From Cytobacillus citreus (GTDB taxonomy: Bacteria; Bacillota; Bacilli; Bacillales; Cytobacillaceae), in contig NZ_JAGYPM010000002.1 in assembly GCF_018343665.1 (NCBI RefSeq), positions 826,644-890,643 on the forward strand: a stretch of DNA of 64,000 nucleotides, read 5' to 3'. Shown piece after piece: positions 34,878 to 44,476 of this stretch. Position 1 is the first letter of the stretch, and the number at the start of each line of letters is the position of its first letter. The position numbers and the translations under genes were made by a program. The notes beneath the pieces were generated by a model, which was given only the letters and a program-made list of their open reading frames with translations, did not search any database and was not told the DNA's origin.

Positions 34878-35801
34878 ATGACTTACATTTTGAGGACAAC
34901 GCAATTAACAAAATCGTATATGGGGAATGAAGTTGTTTCGAATGTTAATATGAAGATTAAAAAAGGTGAAATTTATGGTTTTCTAGGACCAAATGGTGCA
35001 GGGAAAACAACGATTATGAAGATGATAACCAACTTGGTGAAACCTACCAGCGGTGAGATTGAATTGTTCGGTGAAAAACTTATGAACCAATCCTATCATC
35101 TCTTAGGCAGAATGGGTTCAATTATTGAAAATCCAATTTTTTATGACAAGCTTACGGCTAGAAAAAATTTAGAGCTGCACTGTGAGTATATGGGATTTCA
35201 TAATAAGCAAGCGATTGATGAAGCGCTAGTGCTTGTTCATTTGAAAAATATTGATGAAAAGCCAGTGAAGGATTTTTCACTTGGTATGAAACAGAGACTT
35301 GGCATCGCAAGGGCAATTGTAACGAAACCAGAGTTTCTTATTTTGGATGAACCGATAAATGGGCTAGATCCAGTCGGAATTAAGGAAATTCGGGACTTAT
35401 TTAAAATGTTAAGTAAGGAATATGGCATAACGATTTTAGTATCTAGCCATATTTTAGGGGAAATTGAGAAAGTTGCCGATACAATTGCGGTAATTAATCA
35501 AGGAAAGCTAATCGAAGAAGTGACAATGGAACATATTCGTGAAAAGAATTCCGAGTATATTGAATTAGCGACAAATGATTATAAAAAAACAGCGTATCTA
35601 TTAGAACATCAATTAAAAATTGTGAACTTTAGAGTGATTGATAATTATTTTATAAGAGTATATGAATCGGATGTATCTCTGGGTGAATTATCGAAAATGT
35701 TAATTTTGAATGATGTTGTCATTGAATCCATTCATAAGAAAGAAAGTTCGTTAGAAGATTATTTCTTATCTTTATTAAATAGAGGTGGCATAAGTGCATA
35801 A
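34878..35801 (+). CDS. BcrA-type ABC transporter ATPase (peptide antibiotic export/immunity)
   Basis: About 307 residues from ATG 34878 (GAGAGGAGA upstream; the frame extends to 34857). ABC domain 1-215: Walker A FLGPNGAGKTTIM, signature DFSLGMKQRLGIARAI, Walker B FLILDEPINGLDPVG, H-loop VSSHIL. The C-terminal 80 residues match the extension seen in BcrA and lantibiotic-immunity ATPases. DEPIN replaces DEPTN, which is common in this group. The permease gene overlaps its stop. The two-component system upstream is separated only by the IS. Confidence 0.88.
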   Translation: MTYILRTTQLTKSYMGNEVVSNVNMKIKKGEIYGFLGPNGAGKTTIMKMITNLVKPTSGEIELFGEKLMNQSYHLLGRMGSIIENPIFYDKLTARKNLELHCEYMGFHNKQAIDEALVLVHLKNIDEKPVKDFSLGMKQRLGIARAIVTKPEFLILDEPINGLDPVGIKEIRDLFKMLSKEYGITILVSSHILGEIEKVADTIAVINQGKLIEEVTMEHIREKNSEYIELATNDYKKTAYLLEHQLKIVNFRVIDNYFIRVYESDVSLGELSKMLILNDVVIESIHKKESSLEDYFLSLLNRGGISA

Positions 35802-36489
35802 GCTGATAAGATTAGAGTTAGAAAAGTTTAAATTAAGTGGATATGTTTGGAGAGCGCTTATTGCAAACTTCGTCATTTTTGGTTTAATATGCGTCATCAG
35901 TTTTATTGAAAAAATCGAAGGGGCAGAAGTCTTTCAAGACCGTTATATGGCATTACAAATTATTGAGACCATGATAAGGGCGACGTTTATCATATTTGCT
36001 GGGGTTCTTTTATCACGAATTGTCATTAGTGAATTTAAAAACAAATCGATCTCAGTTCTCTTTATGTATCCGATAAACCGCAAGAAACTAATTGTAGCCA
36101 AATTATTGATTGTTGTAGCCTTTACGTTTATATGTATTATTTTATCTTACTTTCTAGTGGGAAGCTCATTTTACGTGTTCGATCGTTTCGCACATGTCGT
36201 TCCAGATTCATTACCGTTTGCAGATGTCTTGAGTTATTTTAGTATTGTCTTAATGAATGCACTAGCGGCTAGCTGTATGAGCCTTATTCCTCTTTATTTT
36301 GGAATGAAGAAATTTTCGGGATCGACAACGATTGTAGCTTCAATAATCACTGTCTTAATTGTCTGTCAAAATGTTGGAGGATTTACATTGAATTCTATTA
36401 TTTTTATACCCATTTCTCTCTCTCTACTTGGAGTTTTCATCGCCTATTCCGCAATAAAAAATATCGAAAATATAGATGTGATTAATTAA
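35794..36489 (+). CDS. ABC transporter permease (ABC-2/BcrB-like)
   Basis: 231 residues starting at a GTG that overlaps the ATPase stop, with AGAGGTGG upstream. Six predicted membrane segments (FVIFGLICVISF; TFIIFAGVLLSRIV; IVAKLLIVVAFTFICIILSYFLVG; FSIVLMNALAASCMSLIPLYFG; IVASIITVLIVC; IPISLSLLGVFIAYSA). This size and topology match BcrB/lantibiotic-immunity permeases. Partner of the preceding ATPase in self-protection against, or export of, cell-wall-active peptides. A terminator follows. Confidence 0.82.
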   Translation: MHKLIRLELEKFKLSGYVWRALIANFVIFGLICVISFIEKIEGAEVFQDRYMALQIIETMIRATFIIFAGVLLSRIVISEFKNKSISVLFMYPINRKKLIVAKLLIVVAFTFICIILSYFLVGSSFYVFDRFAHVVPDSLPFADVLSYFSIVLMNALAASCMSLIPLYFGMKKFSGSTTIVASIITVLIVCQNVGGFTLNSIIFIPISLSLLGVFIAYSAIKNIENIDVIN

Positions 36490-36503
36490 TAATTATTCGT
36501 ATT

Positions 36504-36526
36504 AAAGCCCAAGCATGGGCTTTTTC
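36504..36526 (+). terminator. Terminator after the BcrB-like gene
   Basis: AAAGCCC pairs with GGGCTTT around AAGCAT, followed by T residues. Confidence 0.8.
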
Positions 36527-36541
36527 TATGCAGAAAATCTA

Positions 36542-36597
36542 TCTTACAAAACTGTAAGACAGGTGTCACTTAGATAGTTCCTATTTTCCTATATAAT
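36542..36597 (+). promoter_or_regulatory. Palindrome and promoter of the second ABC/two-component module
   Basis: TCTTACA and TGTAAGA form a perfect dyad (36542-36559) about 33 bases before a TATAAT box (36592-36597) whose -35 region is poor. A regulator bound at the dyad would replace the missing -35 contact; the regulator at 39370 is the obvious candidate. Confidence 0.5.
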
Positions 36598-36664
36598 CAG
36601 GATAGAATGATGTTGCGTTATAGTATACTAAATCTAATTAAAGTACAGGAAAGCAGGGAGTTAA

Positions 36665-37345
36665 TTGGAGGTTATCCGCTTAGAGAATGTCAGCAAGGTT
36701 TTTGGGAAAGGAGATAGAGCTGTTCCCGCCTTGAAATCTATTAATTTGACGATTCATGAAGAGGAGTTTATTGCCATTGTAGGTCCTTCAGGTTCTGGGA
36801 AAAGCACACTGCTCCATACGATTGGAGGGTTGGATTCTCCAACAGAAGGAATGGTTGAAGTAGAGGGGGAGCCTATTTATTCTTTATCAGATGAAGCCTT
36901 ATCGATTTTGCGGCGCAGAAAAATTGGCTTTATCTTTCAATCCTTTAATCTTGTTCCTATATTGAATGTTGAAGAAAATATCCAGCTTCCTGTATTGCTT
37001 GATCACCAAAAGGTGGATGAAGCTTATTACAACGATATTATTGAATATCTGGGCATAAAACACAAAGTTCATGCGATCCCCTCGGAATTATCTGGCGGAC
37101 AGCAGCAAAGAGTTGCGATCGCTCGTGCTTTAATACATAAGCCTTCCTATATATTAGCCGATGAGCCGACAGGTAATTTAGATAGCAAGATGAGTAATGA
37201 AGTGATTAATCTTCTACAATTAACCGCAAAAAGATATAAACAAACATTAATTATCATTACTCATGATATGAAAATAGCTGAAAAAGCAGGCAGGGTTATT
37301 CAAATAGAGGATGGTACGATTCAAAAGGATGTAGCCTATCATTAA
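36665..37345 (+). CDS. MacB/LolD-type ABC ATPase
   Basis: 226 residues from a TTG start. Walker A VGPSGSGKSTLLH, Q-loop FIFQSFNL, signature LSGGQQQRVAIARAL, Walker B YILADEPTGNLDS, H-loop ITHDM. These are the sequence hallmarks of ATPases that pair with FtsX/MacB-fold permeases (BceA, SalX). The permease gene follows after 15 bases. Likely removes or senses cell-envelope-active peptides. Confidence 0.9.
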   Translation: MEVIRLENVSKVFGKGDRAVPALKSINLTIHEEEFIAIVGPSGSGKSTLLHTIGGLDSPTEGMVEVEGEPIYSLSDEALSILRRRKIGFIFQSFNLVPILNVEENIQLPVLLDHQKVDEAYYNDIIEYLGIKHKVHAIPSELSGGQQQRVAIARALIHKPSYILADEPTGNLDSKMSNEVINLLQLTAKRYKQTLIIITHDMKIAEKAGRVIQIEDGTIQKDVAYH

Positions 37346-37360
37346 AGGAGTACGATCAAG

Positions 37361-39352
37361 ATGTCAATTCATCGGAAATTGACGAAAAAATATTTAATAC
37401 ATAATAAAAAAAGAACGATTTTTACGATATTAGGTATCATGATGTCGATTGCACTTACGACTTCAATCGGAACCTTTTTATTCAGCCTGCAGAATTATAC
37501 AATTGAACAGACGAAAAGTGATTATGGCTCCTATCATTTAAAAATAAAAAACGCTGATTCGCAAACGAAGAAACGTCTGCAAGCAAATCCTCAAATTGAT
37601 AAAATTGGTGTTTTATCAAAAGAGACATTCTTTATAGATAGTGGAAGACAGATTGAGATGAATTACATCAATCAGGACACCTATACCTTACTGCCTTTCA
37701 ACCCTGTAAGCAATCGAAAGCAGCAGGGGCTAATAATAGAAGAATGGGTAGCAGCTGATCTTGAGAAAATGGATTATATGAATCTACCGCTAATGCTCAA
37801 TGATGCTTCTGGAATGAAGCATTCCTTTCATGTGCAAAAGATAGTAGAAAATAAGAAAGCCCTTCGAGATGGGCAAACATTACAAGCATTCCTCGTTCAA
37901 AAAGCTGTTAAAAAGGACAGGGATATTGATCTATATATTGAATTAGCTCAGGAAGCAAATTTCCAAGTGGTGTACGACCAAATTCAGGCTTATATACCCA
38001 AAGAAAATATCGAAATAAATCACCCATTGGTTGGGGTGGAGTATTCGATAAATAATAGTTTATTCACTATCATTTACATTTTTCCCATTTTCATTGTCGT
38101 ACTGGCGACTGTTGCATTCATATTTAATACCTTTCAAATAAGCATCGCTGAGCGTATCCGAGATATTACATTATTGAGAACAGTCGGCGCAACAAAAAAT
38201 CAGATCAAAAAAATGATTGCGTATGAAATGTGGATTTTCGGAGGTATTGGTATACCGCTCGGCTTGCTTCTAGGCTTTTTTGGCTATTGGATTGTTTTAG
38301 TCTTATACCAATTAATTTTTGAGGAAACAGAATTCTCTTTATTTTATTTCCCAATCATTTTTTCTCCGGTTATTATGCTTCTAAGCTCGTTAATTGGTGT
38401 CATTTCTCTTATTATTTCTGGATGGGTGCCACTGAAAATGGCTAATCGAATTGAACCATTAGATTCTATTAGAAGAAGCAATCGTACTGTTTTTAAAGTA
38501 AAAAGGTTCTTTCGCTTCATAGAAAGAGTTTTGAGTATCGAAACGATTATGGCACTCCGAAATATACGGAGGAATAAGCTGAAATCTATTATTGTTATTT
38601 TTTCCTTATCCATCAGCATTTTTCTATTCACTGCTTTCTCTAATATCGTTTTGATGCTATTTCAATCCGATATGGATAATAGTAATGGAGATTTCACAAT
38701 TATTTTTTATCAGTCAGAGGAAATCCCGGCTACATTCTGGAAGGATTTAAACCAAATTCCCGAAATAAGAGAAAAGCAAATTCATTATGCGGGCGAATCA
38801 GCTCCATCACAATCATCAATAAGTAATATATCCATTTATTTAAAGGATGAAAATGAAGTGGACAAGGTTCAAAAAAAGCTGGATCAAATAACCGCACACT
38901 ATCCAAATTTGGAAGTAGTCAATGTGCATGAGAATATGAAAGATCAATCTTCCTTGCAAGTACAAATTCTCATTTACTTATATGGCTTTGTCATCGCAAT
39001 TGCTATTATTGGCGTTTTAAATATTATTAACACATCCTCAATGAATGTCATTTTACGTAAAAAGGAATACGCAACCCTTAAAGCCATCGGGATGTCTTTA
39101 AAGAACTTGCGAAAAATGATTATTAGAGAGGGTTTGCTGTACGCATTTATTAGTGGATTCATCGGAATATCGTTAGCGGTGTCAATTGAATTCTTACTTT
39201 ATCTCAGTTCTGGAATATCAAATTGGGAAAGAAGCTTCATACAAAATATCGCTGCTTTTATGTCACTCATCATCATTTGTTATCTATCAGCAAGAGTTTC
39301 TGCACGGACGCTGACGAATAAGGATTGGAATGATGCATTAAGAGATGAGTAG
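37361..39352 (+). CDS. FtsX/MacB-type ABC permease
   Basis: 663 residues with two FtsX units. Each starts with a membrane helix and is followed by an extracytoplasmic domain and three helices: helix near 15-40, external part about 45-225, helices about 230-355, then a second helix near 400-430, external part about 435-525, and helices to 655. The eight-helix plan resembles YtrF/SalY-like permeases more than the ten-helix BceB type. The C-terminal sequence LRKKEYATLKAIGMSLKNLRKMI is a typical FtsX cytoplasmic signature. Works with the preceding ATPase. Confidence 0.88.
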   Translation: MSIHRKLTKKYLIHNKKRTIFTILGIMMSIALTTSIGTFLFSLQNYTIEQTKSDYGSYHLKIKNADSQTKKRLQANPQIDKIGVLSKETFFIDSGRQIEMNYINQDTYTLLPFNPVSNRKQQGLIIEEWVAADLEKMDYMNLPLMLNDASGMKHSFHVQKIVENKKALRDGQTLQAFLVQKAVKKDRDIDLYIELAQEANFQVVYDQIQAYIPKENIEINHPLVGVEYSINNSLFTIIYIFPIFIVVLATVAFIFNTFQISIAERIRDITLLRTVGATKNQIKKMIAYEMWIFGGIGIPLGLLLGFFGYWIVLVLYQLIFEETEFSLFYFPIIFSPVIMLLSSLIGVISLIISGWVPLKMANRIEPLDSIRRSNRTVFKVKRFFRFIERVLSIETIMALRNIRRNKLKSIIVIFSLSISIFLFTAFSNIVLMLFQSDMDNSNGDFTIIFYQSEEIPATFWKDLNQIPEIREKQIHYAGESAPSQSSISNISIYLKDENEVDKVQKKLDQITAHYPNLEVVNVHENMKDQSSLQVQILIYLYGFVIAIAIIGVLNIINTSSMNVILRKKEYATLKAIGMSLKNLRKMIIREGLLYAFISGFIGISLAVSIEFLLYLSSGISNWERSFIQNIAAFMSLIIICYLSARVSARTLTNKDWNDALRDE

Positions 39353-39369
39353 GAAACGGAGGATTTGAG

Positions 39370-40062
39370 ATGGTACGGATCTTATTATTGGAAGATGACG
39401 CTTCACTTGCGCTGGGGCTTAAGTTTTCCTTGAAAGAGGAAGGGTATGATGTCACACATGTAAGCTTAGTGGAAGAATGTAAAGAAGCTATTCATCAAGA
39501 ATCATTTGATTTAGCTCTTTTGGATGTAACCCTCCCAGATGGAAATGGATATGACATGTGTAAATATATTCGCGAAAGCTCAGATATCCCGATTATCTTC
39601 TTAACCGCTATGGATGATGAAGTGAATGTAGTGTTAGGCCTAGATATTGGAGCGGATGATTATATGACGAAGCCATTTCGAGTACGCGAGCTTCTTTCCA
39701 GGATTCGGGCTGTGTTAAGGAGAAAGGGGAAAGCGAATTCAGGCCATCTATTAAGAAGTGGCTCTATCATTCTTGATGTCGATCGAGCTGTGTTAAAAAA
39801 GGATCGGGAAGAGATTCCGCTTTCTGCTCAAGAATATAAGCTAATGCTGATTTTTATGAATCATCCTGAAAAAATTTTAAGCAGGGATGAAATCTTTGAT
39901 TTGCTTTTAGAAGGTGGCGGCGGATTTTTTGAGGATAATACCTTATCCGTTTATATAAAAAGATTACGGGAAAAAATTGAAACAGATTTTTCAGACCCAG
40001 AATATATATTGACACATCGGGGGTTGGGGTATAAATGGAACAAACGAGTAGTAAGAGAATAG
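39370..40062 (+). CDS. OmpR-family response regulator
   Basis: 230 residues. LLLEDDASLAL acidic patch, phospho-acceptor Asp in LALLDVTLPDGNG, FLTAMDDE, Lys in MTKPFRVREL; winged helix with LSAQEYKLMLIF..ILSRDEIFDLLLEG and NTLSVYIKRLREKIE. It lies 17 bases after the permease, in one operon with ABC and kinase genes, and probably autoregulates the operon through the palindrome at 36542. Confidence 0.92.
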   Translation: MVRILLLEDDASLALGLKFSLKEEGYDVTHVSLVEECKEAIHQESFDLALLDVTLPDGNGYDMCKYIRESSDIPIIFLTAMDDEVNVVLGLDIGADDYMTKPFRVRELLSRIRAVLRRKGKANSGHLLRSGSIILDVDRAVLKKDREEIPLSAQEYKLMLIFMNHPEKILSRDEIFDLLLEGGGGFFEDNTLSVYIKRLREKIETDFSDPEYILTHRGLGYKWNKRVVRE

Positions 40063-41309
40063 GTTTCTTCGATTTATGGCAAAACCCTGAGGTGAAAATG
40101 ACGGGAAGGCTTATTTTTCTATTATTCCTTCTATTTCTTATTATGATTAGCACTGGAATCCATTATTTTGGCGAGCAGTTTAAAAAGGAATATATTGAAT
40201 CGAATGCTGCAATGATGGGAGTTATAGTAAAAGAACATCCAGAGCTTCAAGATGATTTGGCGGTACTGCTTTCAAAGGATTTTAGCAATGAAGAGAAGAA
40301 ACAGGGAATGGATATATTAATGGAGTATGGAATATCCCCAACTCTATCTATGAATTTTTTTCCGGAAATATCGGACCTTTTTTATTCGCTTATTGTATTA
40401 ATGACAATAAGCTTATTGCTATTTTTCATAGGTTCCTTCGGATTGTATTCTTTTTTTACAAATAGGATATATAAAAGAATTCGTGAGTTAACAGGCTATG
40501 CCGATCAAATATTGGAGGGTGGAGATATTTCCCCTTTAAAAGAAATGCGTGAAGGTGATTTTTCCAAACTAACACATAGCTTTAATCGAATGCGCTTTGT
40601 GATCCAAAAAAATATTGAGGAATTGCAAAAGGAAAAACAATTTCTTGTCGATTTAATGTCCGATATTTCGCATCAATTGAAGACACCTTTAGCAGCGTTA
40701 ACGATGTACAACGATATTTTGACGGAGAAGGAACTTTCGAAAGAGCAGCAATCGATGTTTTTAGATCAGGGTAGGCAACAGCTGGAACGAATGAACTGGC
40801 TGATTCAGAGTTTATTAAAGCTGGCAAAGCTGGATGTTGGTGCCATTCAGTTTCAGAAAAAGAATTCCTCACTTTCAAGGACTATTCAAGGGAGTGTGGA
40901 AATATTAAAAGACTTTGCGGCACAAAAAGGTGTAGAAGTGAAGGTAACCACGGATAAGGAATGTATTATGAAGCATGACACGGATTGGTTGACCGAGGCA
41001 CTCCTAAATGTAATCAAAAATGCGATTGAGCATACACCCTCTGGTGGAATTGTTTCGGTCATGTTAGAAAAGAGTGAAACCTTATATCGAATTCAAATTC
41101 GTGATGAAGGGGAAGGAATCGAAGCAGAAGAAATCCACAATATATTCAAACGGTTTTATAAAGGAAAGAAGAACAAAAAGACCGGCTCTGTAGGTATTGG
41201 TCTCTCATTAAGTAAGGCCATCGTTGAGGGGCATAATGGGATGATTCAAGTGGAAAGCAGTATTGGTGAAGGAACTACTTTTTTATTTTTATTTCCGGTT
41301 GGAGTATAA
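40035..41309 (+). CDS. Sensor histidine kinase of the ABC module
   Basis: 424 residues; the start lies 28 bases inside the regulator gene. Two membrane helices (about 22-42 and 115-138) enclose a 70-residue external domain; then HAMP, HisKA box MSDISHQLKTPLAALTMYN, N box LNVIKNAIEHTPSGG, G1 DEGEGIEAEEI, F box IFKRFYKG, G2 VGIGLSLSKAIV. Partner of the overlapping response regulator. The external loop is long enough for direct ligand sensing, unlike that of the kinase at 32125. Confidence 0.92.
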   Translation: MEQTSSKRIGFFDLWQNPEVKMTGRLIFLLFLLFLIMISTGIHYFGEQFKKEYIESNAAMMGVIVKEHPELQDDLAVLLSKDFSNEEKKQGMDILMEYGISPTLSMNFFPEISDLFYSLIVLMTISLLLFFIGSFGLYSFFTNRIYKRIRELTGYADQILEGGDISPLKEMREGDFSKLTHSFNRMRFVIQKNIEELQKEKQFLVDLMSDISHQLKTPLAALTMYNDILTEKELSKEQQSMFLDQGRQQLERMNWLIQSLLKLAKLDVGAIQFQKKNSSLSRTIQGSVEILKDFAAQKGVEVKVTTDKECIMKHDTDWLTEALLNVIKNAIEHTPSGGIVSVMLEKSETLYRIQIRDEGEGIEAEEIHNIFKRFYKGKKNKKTGSVGIGLSLSKAIVEGHNGMIQVESSIGEGTTFLFLFPVGV

Positions 41310-41481
41310 GGTGACTAATTCTTTGTCTCTTTCTCGTTTTAATAAATGTATTTCTGATTGTAAAAGCCAACGAAATAATACAAATAAAATTAACGGCCAA
41401 ATCATCGTTTATTGGCAGTTTTAAATTTTTTCAAAACCAAATTAGCTTGTTCATATGTCTAATAAGTAAGGAGGTTGGAAG

Positions 41482-43470
41482 TTGAAGACGTTAGAGCTAG
41501 TCCAACAGGCGATAAATGGAGACAAGCAGGCTTTTCAGCAGCTGATTAGAGAGGTTCGGCCGAAGCTTGTAAGAATAGCAGGCTATTATGTGAAAAATGA
41601 ATATGATATGGCTGATATTGTTCAAGAGGCCACTTTCAAGGCATATATGGCTATCCATAAATTAAAGAATCCAAACTACTTTTTAACTTGGATAACAAGG
41701 ATTGTTATCAACTGCGCATTTGATTTTTTGAAAAAGCAAAAACAGCACAATCCCTTAAGTCAAAAAGAGGAGCCGAGTGTAGATCCCGCATTTGATATAC
41801 AGTTATACATGAAAGAAGCCGTTGCAAAGCTCACAGAAAAACAAAGGCAGGTAATTGTCCTAAAGTATTTTGAAGACTTAACCATTCAAGAGATAGCAAA
41901 ATTATTAGATGCACCACTAGGAACTGTTAAAACCTATTTGCATAAGGGGCTAGCACAGCTGCGGAAAGAGCTTCATGTCGTACAAGAAAAATCGCCAAAA
42001 GTTACGGAGCCGAAATTAACGATTGAGGAGGCAATAAAAATGGTAAAAGATGAATTGAAAAATCGTGCCTTATCGATACTCGAAATACCTAAACATTTTA
42101 GCCCTGTGATTGAAGATTATATTAAACATGAAAAAGAGAAAGGGGAAGCTTTTTTTACTTGGTCAACGGAGGATGAGGAAGAGAATATTGAAATTACATT
42201 AAATGAAGATGGAGATCTTCTCAGTTTGACGATCGATATGAAAGAAATGACAGAAGAGCAAGTTGAGATGACTTTAGAAGAAAAGCGAAATCGAGCAGAG
42301 GCTTTCTTAACTGACCATTACCCTGATGCCCTTAGAACATTGCGCTTATTTCAAGAGAAAAAGCTTGAAAATGGCGTTACTCGTTTTAACTATGAGCAGA
42401 TCGTTTTCAATTTACCTTTAAATTTAGCGGGCTGCTATATTGATGTAAATAATAAAGGGATAATTGTCAATTTCCGTTATCATGGCATTAAACCCGTCCC
42501 AAATATTCCAAAAGAATTAGTAGCAAAAGAAGCGCTAGTTGATAAATTAAAAGAGCAATTATCATTTAAATTACAGCTTGTTTATTTTCCTGAGGGTGTT
42601 TACGATAAATACGCTAAAAAGCTGAGACTTGTTTATGAGCATACACCTTCTTATTTAAAATTTAGGGCAGGAGATCTGGAACCTAATTTGCTAGTGGATA
42701 TAGAAGAAGAAGGGGGAAAATATATACCACTCGCTCCTTCTAATAAAAAAATCATTCAAAGACGATCGATTGAAGAAATAGTCGGAGTTACGAGTGAGAT
42801 GGAAATAATCCGAGAAGTGGATTGGGGAAGTGAGATAGGAAAGGTTTGGCGTGAACGTGACTGGCAAGAGGATCATGAGGATCTTTCTTTAAACGGCTAT
42901 TTCGAAAGACGAAACGAAGAGACTGTAAAGGCATTTATTAACAAAGAAACAGGAAAAGTAGCGAAGTTTATGTGGTTTAAAGAACGTAAGGGAGAACTTC
43001 AGCTAACAAGAGAGGAATGTCTGGAAAAGGCAGTCGATTTTTTACAGATAATGATTCCAGACTACCATTTATATTTGGACCTTCTTGATCGGGAGTTTGA
43101 TAAGGACGATGAGGATAACAGTCAAAAGGAAGTTTTTACTTTCAAAGTAAAAAGTCAAAGTGGTTACCCTGTCTTCTTAGAAATCATTCACATTGCTGTT
43201 AATTGTACAACTGGAGAAATTGATCATTACAGTGGCTTAAGCTTTGATGTTGGCCTTTTGAGTAAAGTTCCATCAAAACCTAGCATTTCGGAAGAAGAAG
43301 CCCGGAGAATCTATTTTGATCATCTTGATTTTCAATTATCTTGGCAAACGGATTATGAATCAAATGAAGAAAAGCGATATTTAGAGTATGAAGTTTGTGC
43401 AAAGGATTCAAAAAAGAAAATTCGTTATATTGATGCGCTGACAGGTGAGTTATTATGCTCGGAGATATAA
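41482..43470 (+). CDS. ECF sigma factor fused to PepSY/YcdB-like repeats
   Basis: 662 residues from a TTG start (GGAGG eight bases upstream). Residues 1-160 are a complete ECF sigma factor: region 2 DMADIVQEATFKAYMAIHKL and YFLTWITRIVINCAFDFLKK, region 4 LTEKQRQVIVLKYFEDLTIQEIAKLLDAPLGTVKTYLHKGLAQLRKEL in outline. Residues about 175-660 hold three or four PepSY/YcdB-like units, recognisable by repeated strands such as VKAFINKETGKVAKFMWF and IRYIDALTGELLC. No membrane segment, signal peptide or anti-sigma zinc site is present. In relatives, YcdB-type domains are separate proteins; here they may act as a built-in regulator. No anti-sigma gene follows. Confidence 0.85.
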   Translation: MKTLELVQQAINGDKQAFQQLIREVRPKLVRIAGYYVKNEYDMADIVQEATFKAYMAIHKLKNPNYFLTWITRIVINCAFDFLKKQKQHNPLSQKEEPSVDPAFDIQLYMKEAVAKLTEKQRQVIVLKYFEDLTIQEIAKLLDAPLGTVKTYLHKGLAQLRKELHVVQEKSPKVTEPKLTIEEAIKMVKDELKNRALSILEIPKHFSPVIEDYIKHEKEKGEAFFTWSTEDEEENIEITLNEDGDLLSLTIDMKEMTEEQVEMTLEEKRNRAEAFLTDHYPDALRTLRLFQEKKLENGVTRFNYEQIVFNLPLNLAGCYIDVNNKGIIVNFRYHGIKPVPNIPKELVAKEALVDKLKEQLSFKLQLVYFPEGVYDKYAKKLRLVYEHTPSYLKFRAGDLEPNLLVDIEEEGGKYIPLAPSNKKIIQRRSIEEIVGVTSEMEIIREVDWGSEIGKVWRERDWQEDHEDLSLNGYFERRNEETVKAFINKETGKVAKFMWFKERKGELQLTREECLEKAVDFLQIMIPDYHLYLDLLDREFDKDDEDNSQKEVFTFKVKSQSGYPVFLEIIHIAVNCTTGEIDHYSGLSFDVGLLSKVPSKPSISEEEARRIYFDHLDFQLSWQTDYESNEEKRYLEYEVCAKDSKKKIRYIDALTGELLCSEI

Positions 43471-43664
43471 AGAGTTAATTATTTCCGAGCCAGAGTATTT
43501 CTTCATGAAGGAGAAGTGCTCTTCTTTTTTGGGACAACATGGGTGCATTCTAAAATGTCCCCACTCGATTTTTTGTAGTAATAGGTAGGTCTGTTTAAGA
43601 AATAGGGGGGATTTCCACAAATAATGAAGAATAATTAATAGAAAAGAAAAAAAGGAGAGATTAA

Positions 43665-44192
43665 ATGTTTCCAATTTTAGAGACGGAAAGGCTTATATTA
43701 AGAGAAATAACGAAAGAGGATGCTGAAGATATTTTTGCCTGTTTTTCTAACAATGATGTAACACGTTATTATGGACAAGAGACATTAGATAGTATAGATC
43801 AAGCAGAAAAAATTATTGAGTTCTTTTCCAATAATTATAATGAAAAAAGGGGCATTCGGTGGGGGATTGAAAGAAAAGGTTCCAAAGGAATAATTGGAAC
43901 AATTGGTTTTAATGCCTGGATACCTAAACATAAACGAGCAGAAATAGGTTACGAAATCTATCCAGAGCATTGGAGAAAAGGGTATTCTTCGGAAGCTGTA
44001 TCTAAAGTTCTTTCCTATGGTTTTGAGGATATGGATTTAACTCGTATAGGGGCTGTTGTCTTTATTGAAAATGAAGCATCTAATAATCTATTAACTAAAA
44101 TGGGTTTTGAAAAAGAGGGTGTATTGAGGAAGTATATGTATCAAAACGGTATAGCATATGATACAAATGTTTACTCACTACTAAAAAAATAA
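43665..44192 (+). CDS. GNAT acetyltransferase (RimJ/RimL type)
   Basis: 175 residues after AAAAAGGAGAG. Typical start LETERLILREITKEDAEDIFACFSN, acetyl-CoA site EIGYEIYPEHWRKGYSSEAVSKVLSYGF, and VFIENEASNNLLTKMGFEKEGVLRKYMYQNG in outline. Family members acetylate protein N-termini or small molecules; substrate unknown. Complete, unlike the GNAT at 54868. Confidence 0.85.
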   Translation: MFPILETERLILREITKEDAEDIFACFSNNDVTRYYGQETLDSIDQAEKIIEFFSNNYNEKRGIRWGIERKGSKGIIGTIGFNAWIPKHKRAEIGYEIYPEHWRKGYSSEAVSKVLSYGFEDMDLTRIGAVVFIENEASNNLLTKMGFEKEGVLRKYMYQNGIAYDTNVYSLLKK

Positions 44193-44246
44193 ACTTTCTT
44201 CAACTATTGGGAGCAAGAGTTGGAGAAAAAGGTTGTTGAATCAATG

Positions 44247-44272
44247 GGCTGTTCTTACAGCTCATTTTTTTG
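44247..44272 (+). terminator. Terminator of the GNAT gene
   Basis: GGGCTGT pairs with ACAGCTC (one G-T pair) around TCTT, followed by ATTTTTTTG. Confidence 0.7.
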
Positions 44273-44407
44273 CTAATAGGAGAGTTTAGGTTTATTAAAG
44301 TACTAAAGTAAAGTGTGTTTTTAATAAAATATCTGCTAATAAGATCGCATAAGAAGAACTAAGACATTCGCCAAAAAGGACTTGGCGAACGCCAAGTTTT
44401 TCTAATC
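44272..44407 (+). repeat. Intergenic repeat, copy B
   Basis: 136 bp, matching copy C over its whole length. It ends in a terminator, ACTTGGC gaac GCCAAGT TTTTCT (44380-44403). An overlapping hairpin TTCGCCAA / TTGGCGAA can form instead. Confidence 0.85.
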
Positions 44408-44476
44408 GTAATAAGGAAAAGGGTATATATAAAGCTTTAATTCAAAAAATACCAAGGAAAAAACAAAGAGAAGGTT

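Noticed and set aside
43453..43674. 73-residue minus-strand ORF between the sigma fusion and the GNAT gene
   Set aside because: It overlaps both neighbours' ends, has no ribosome binding site and is of low-complexity composition.
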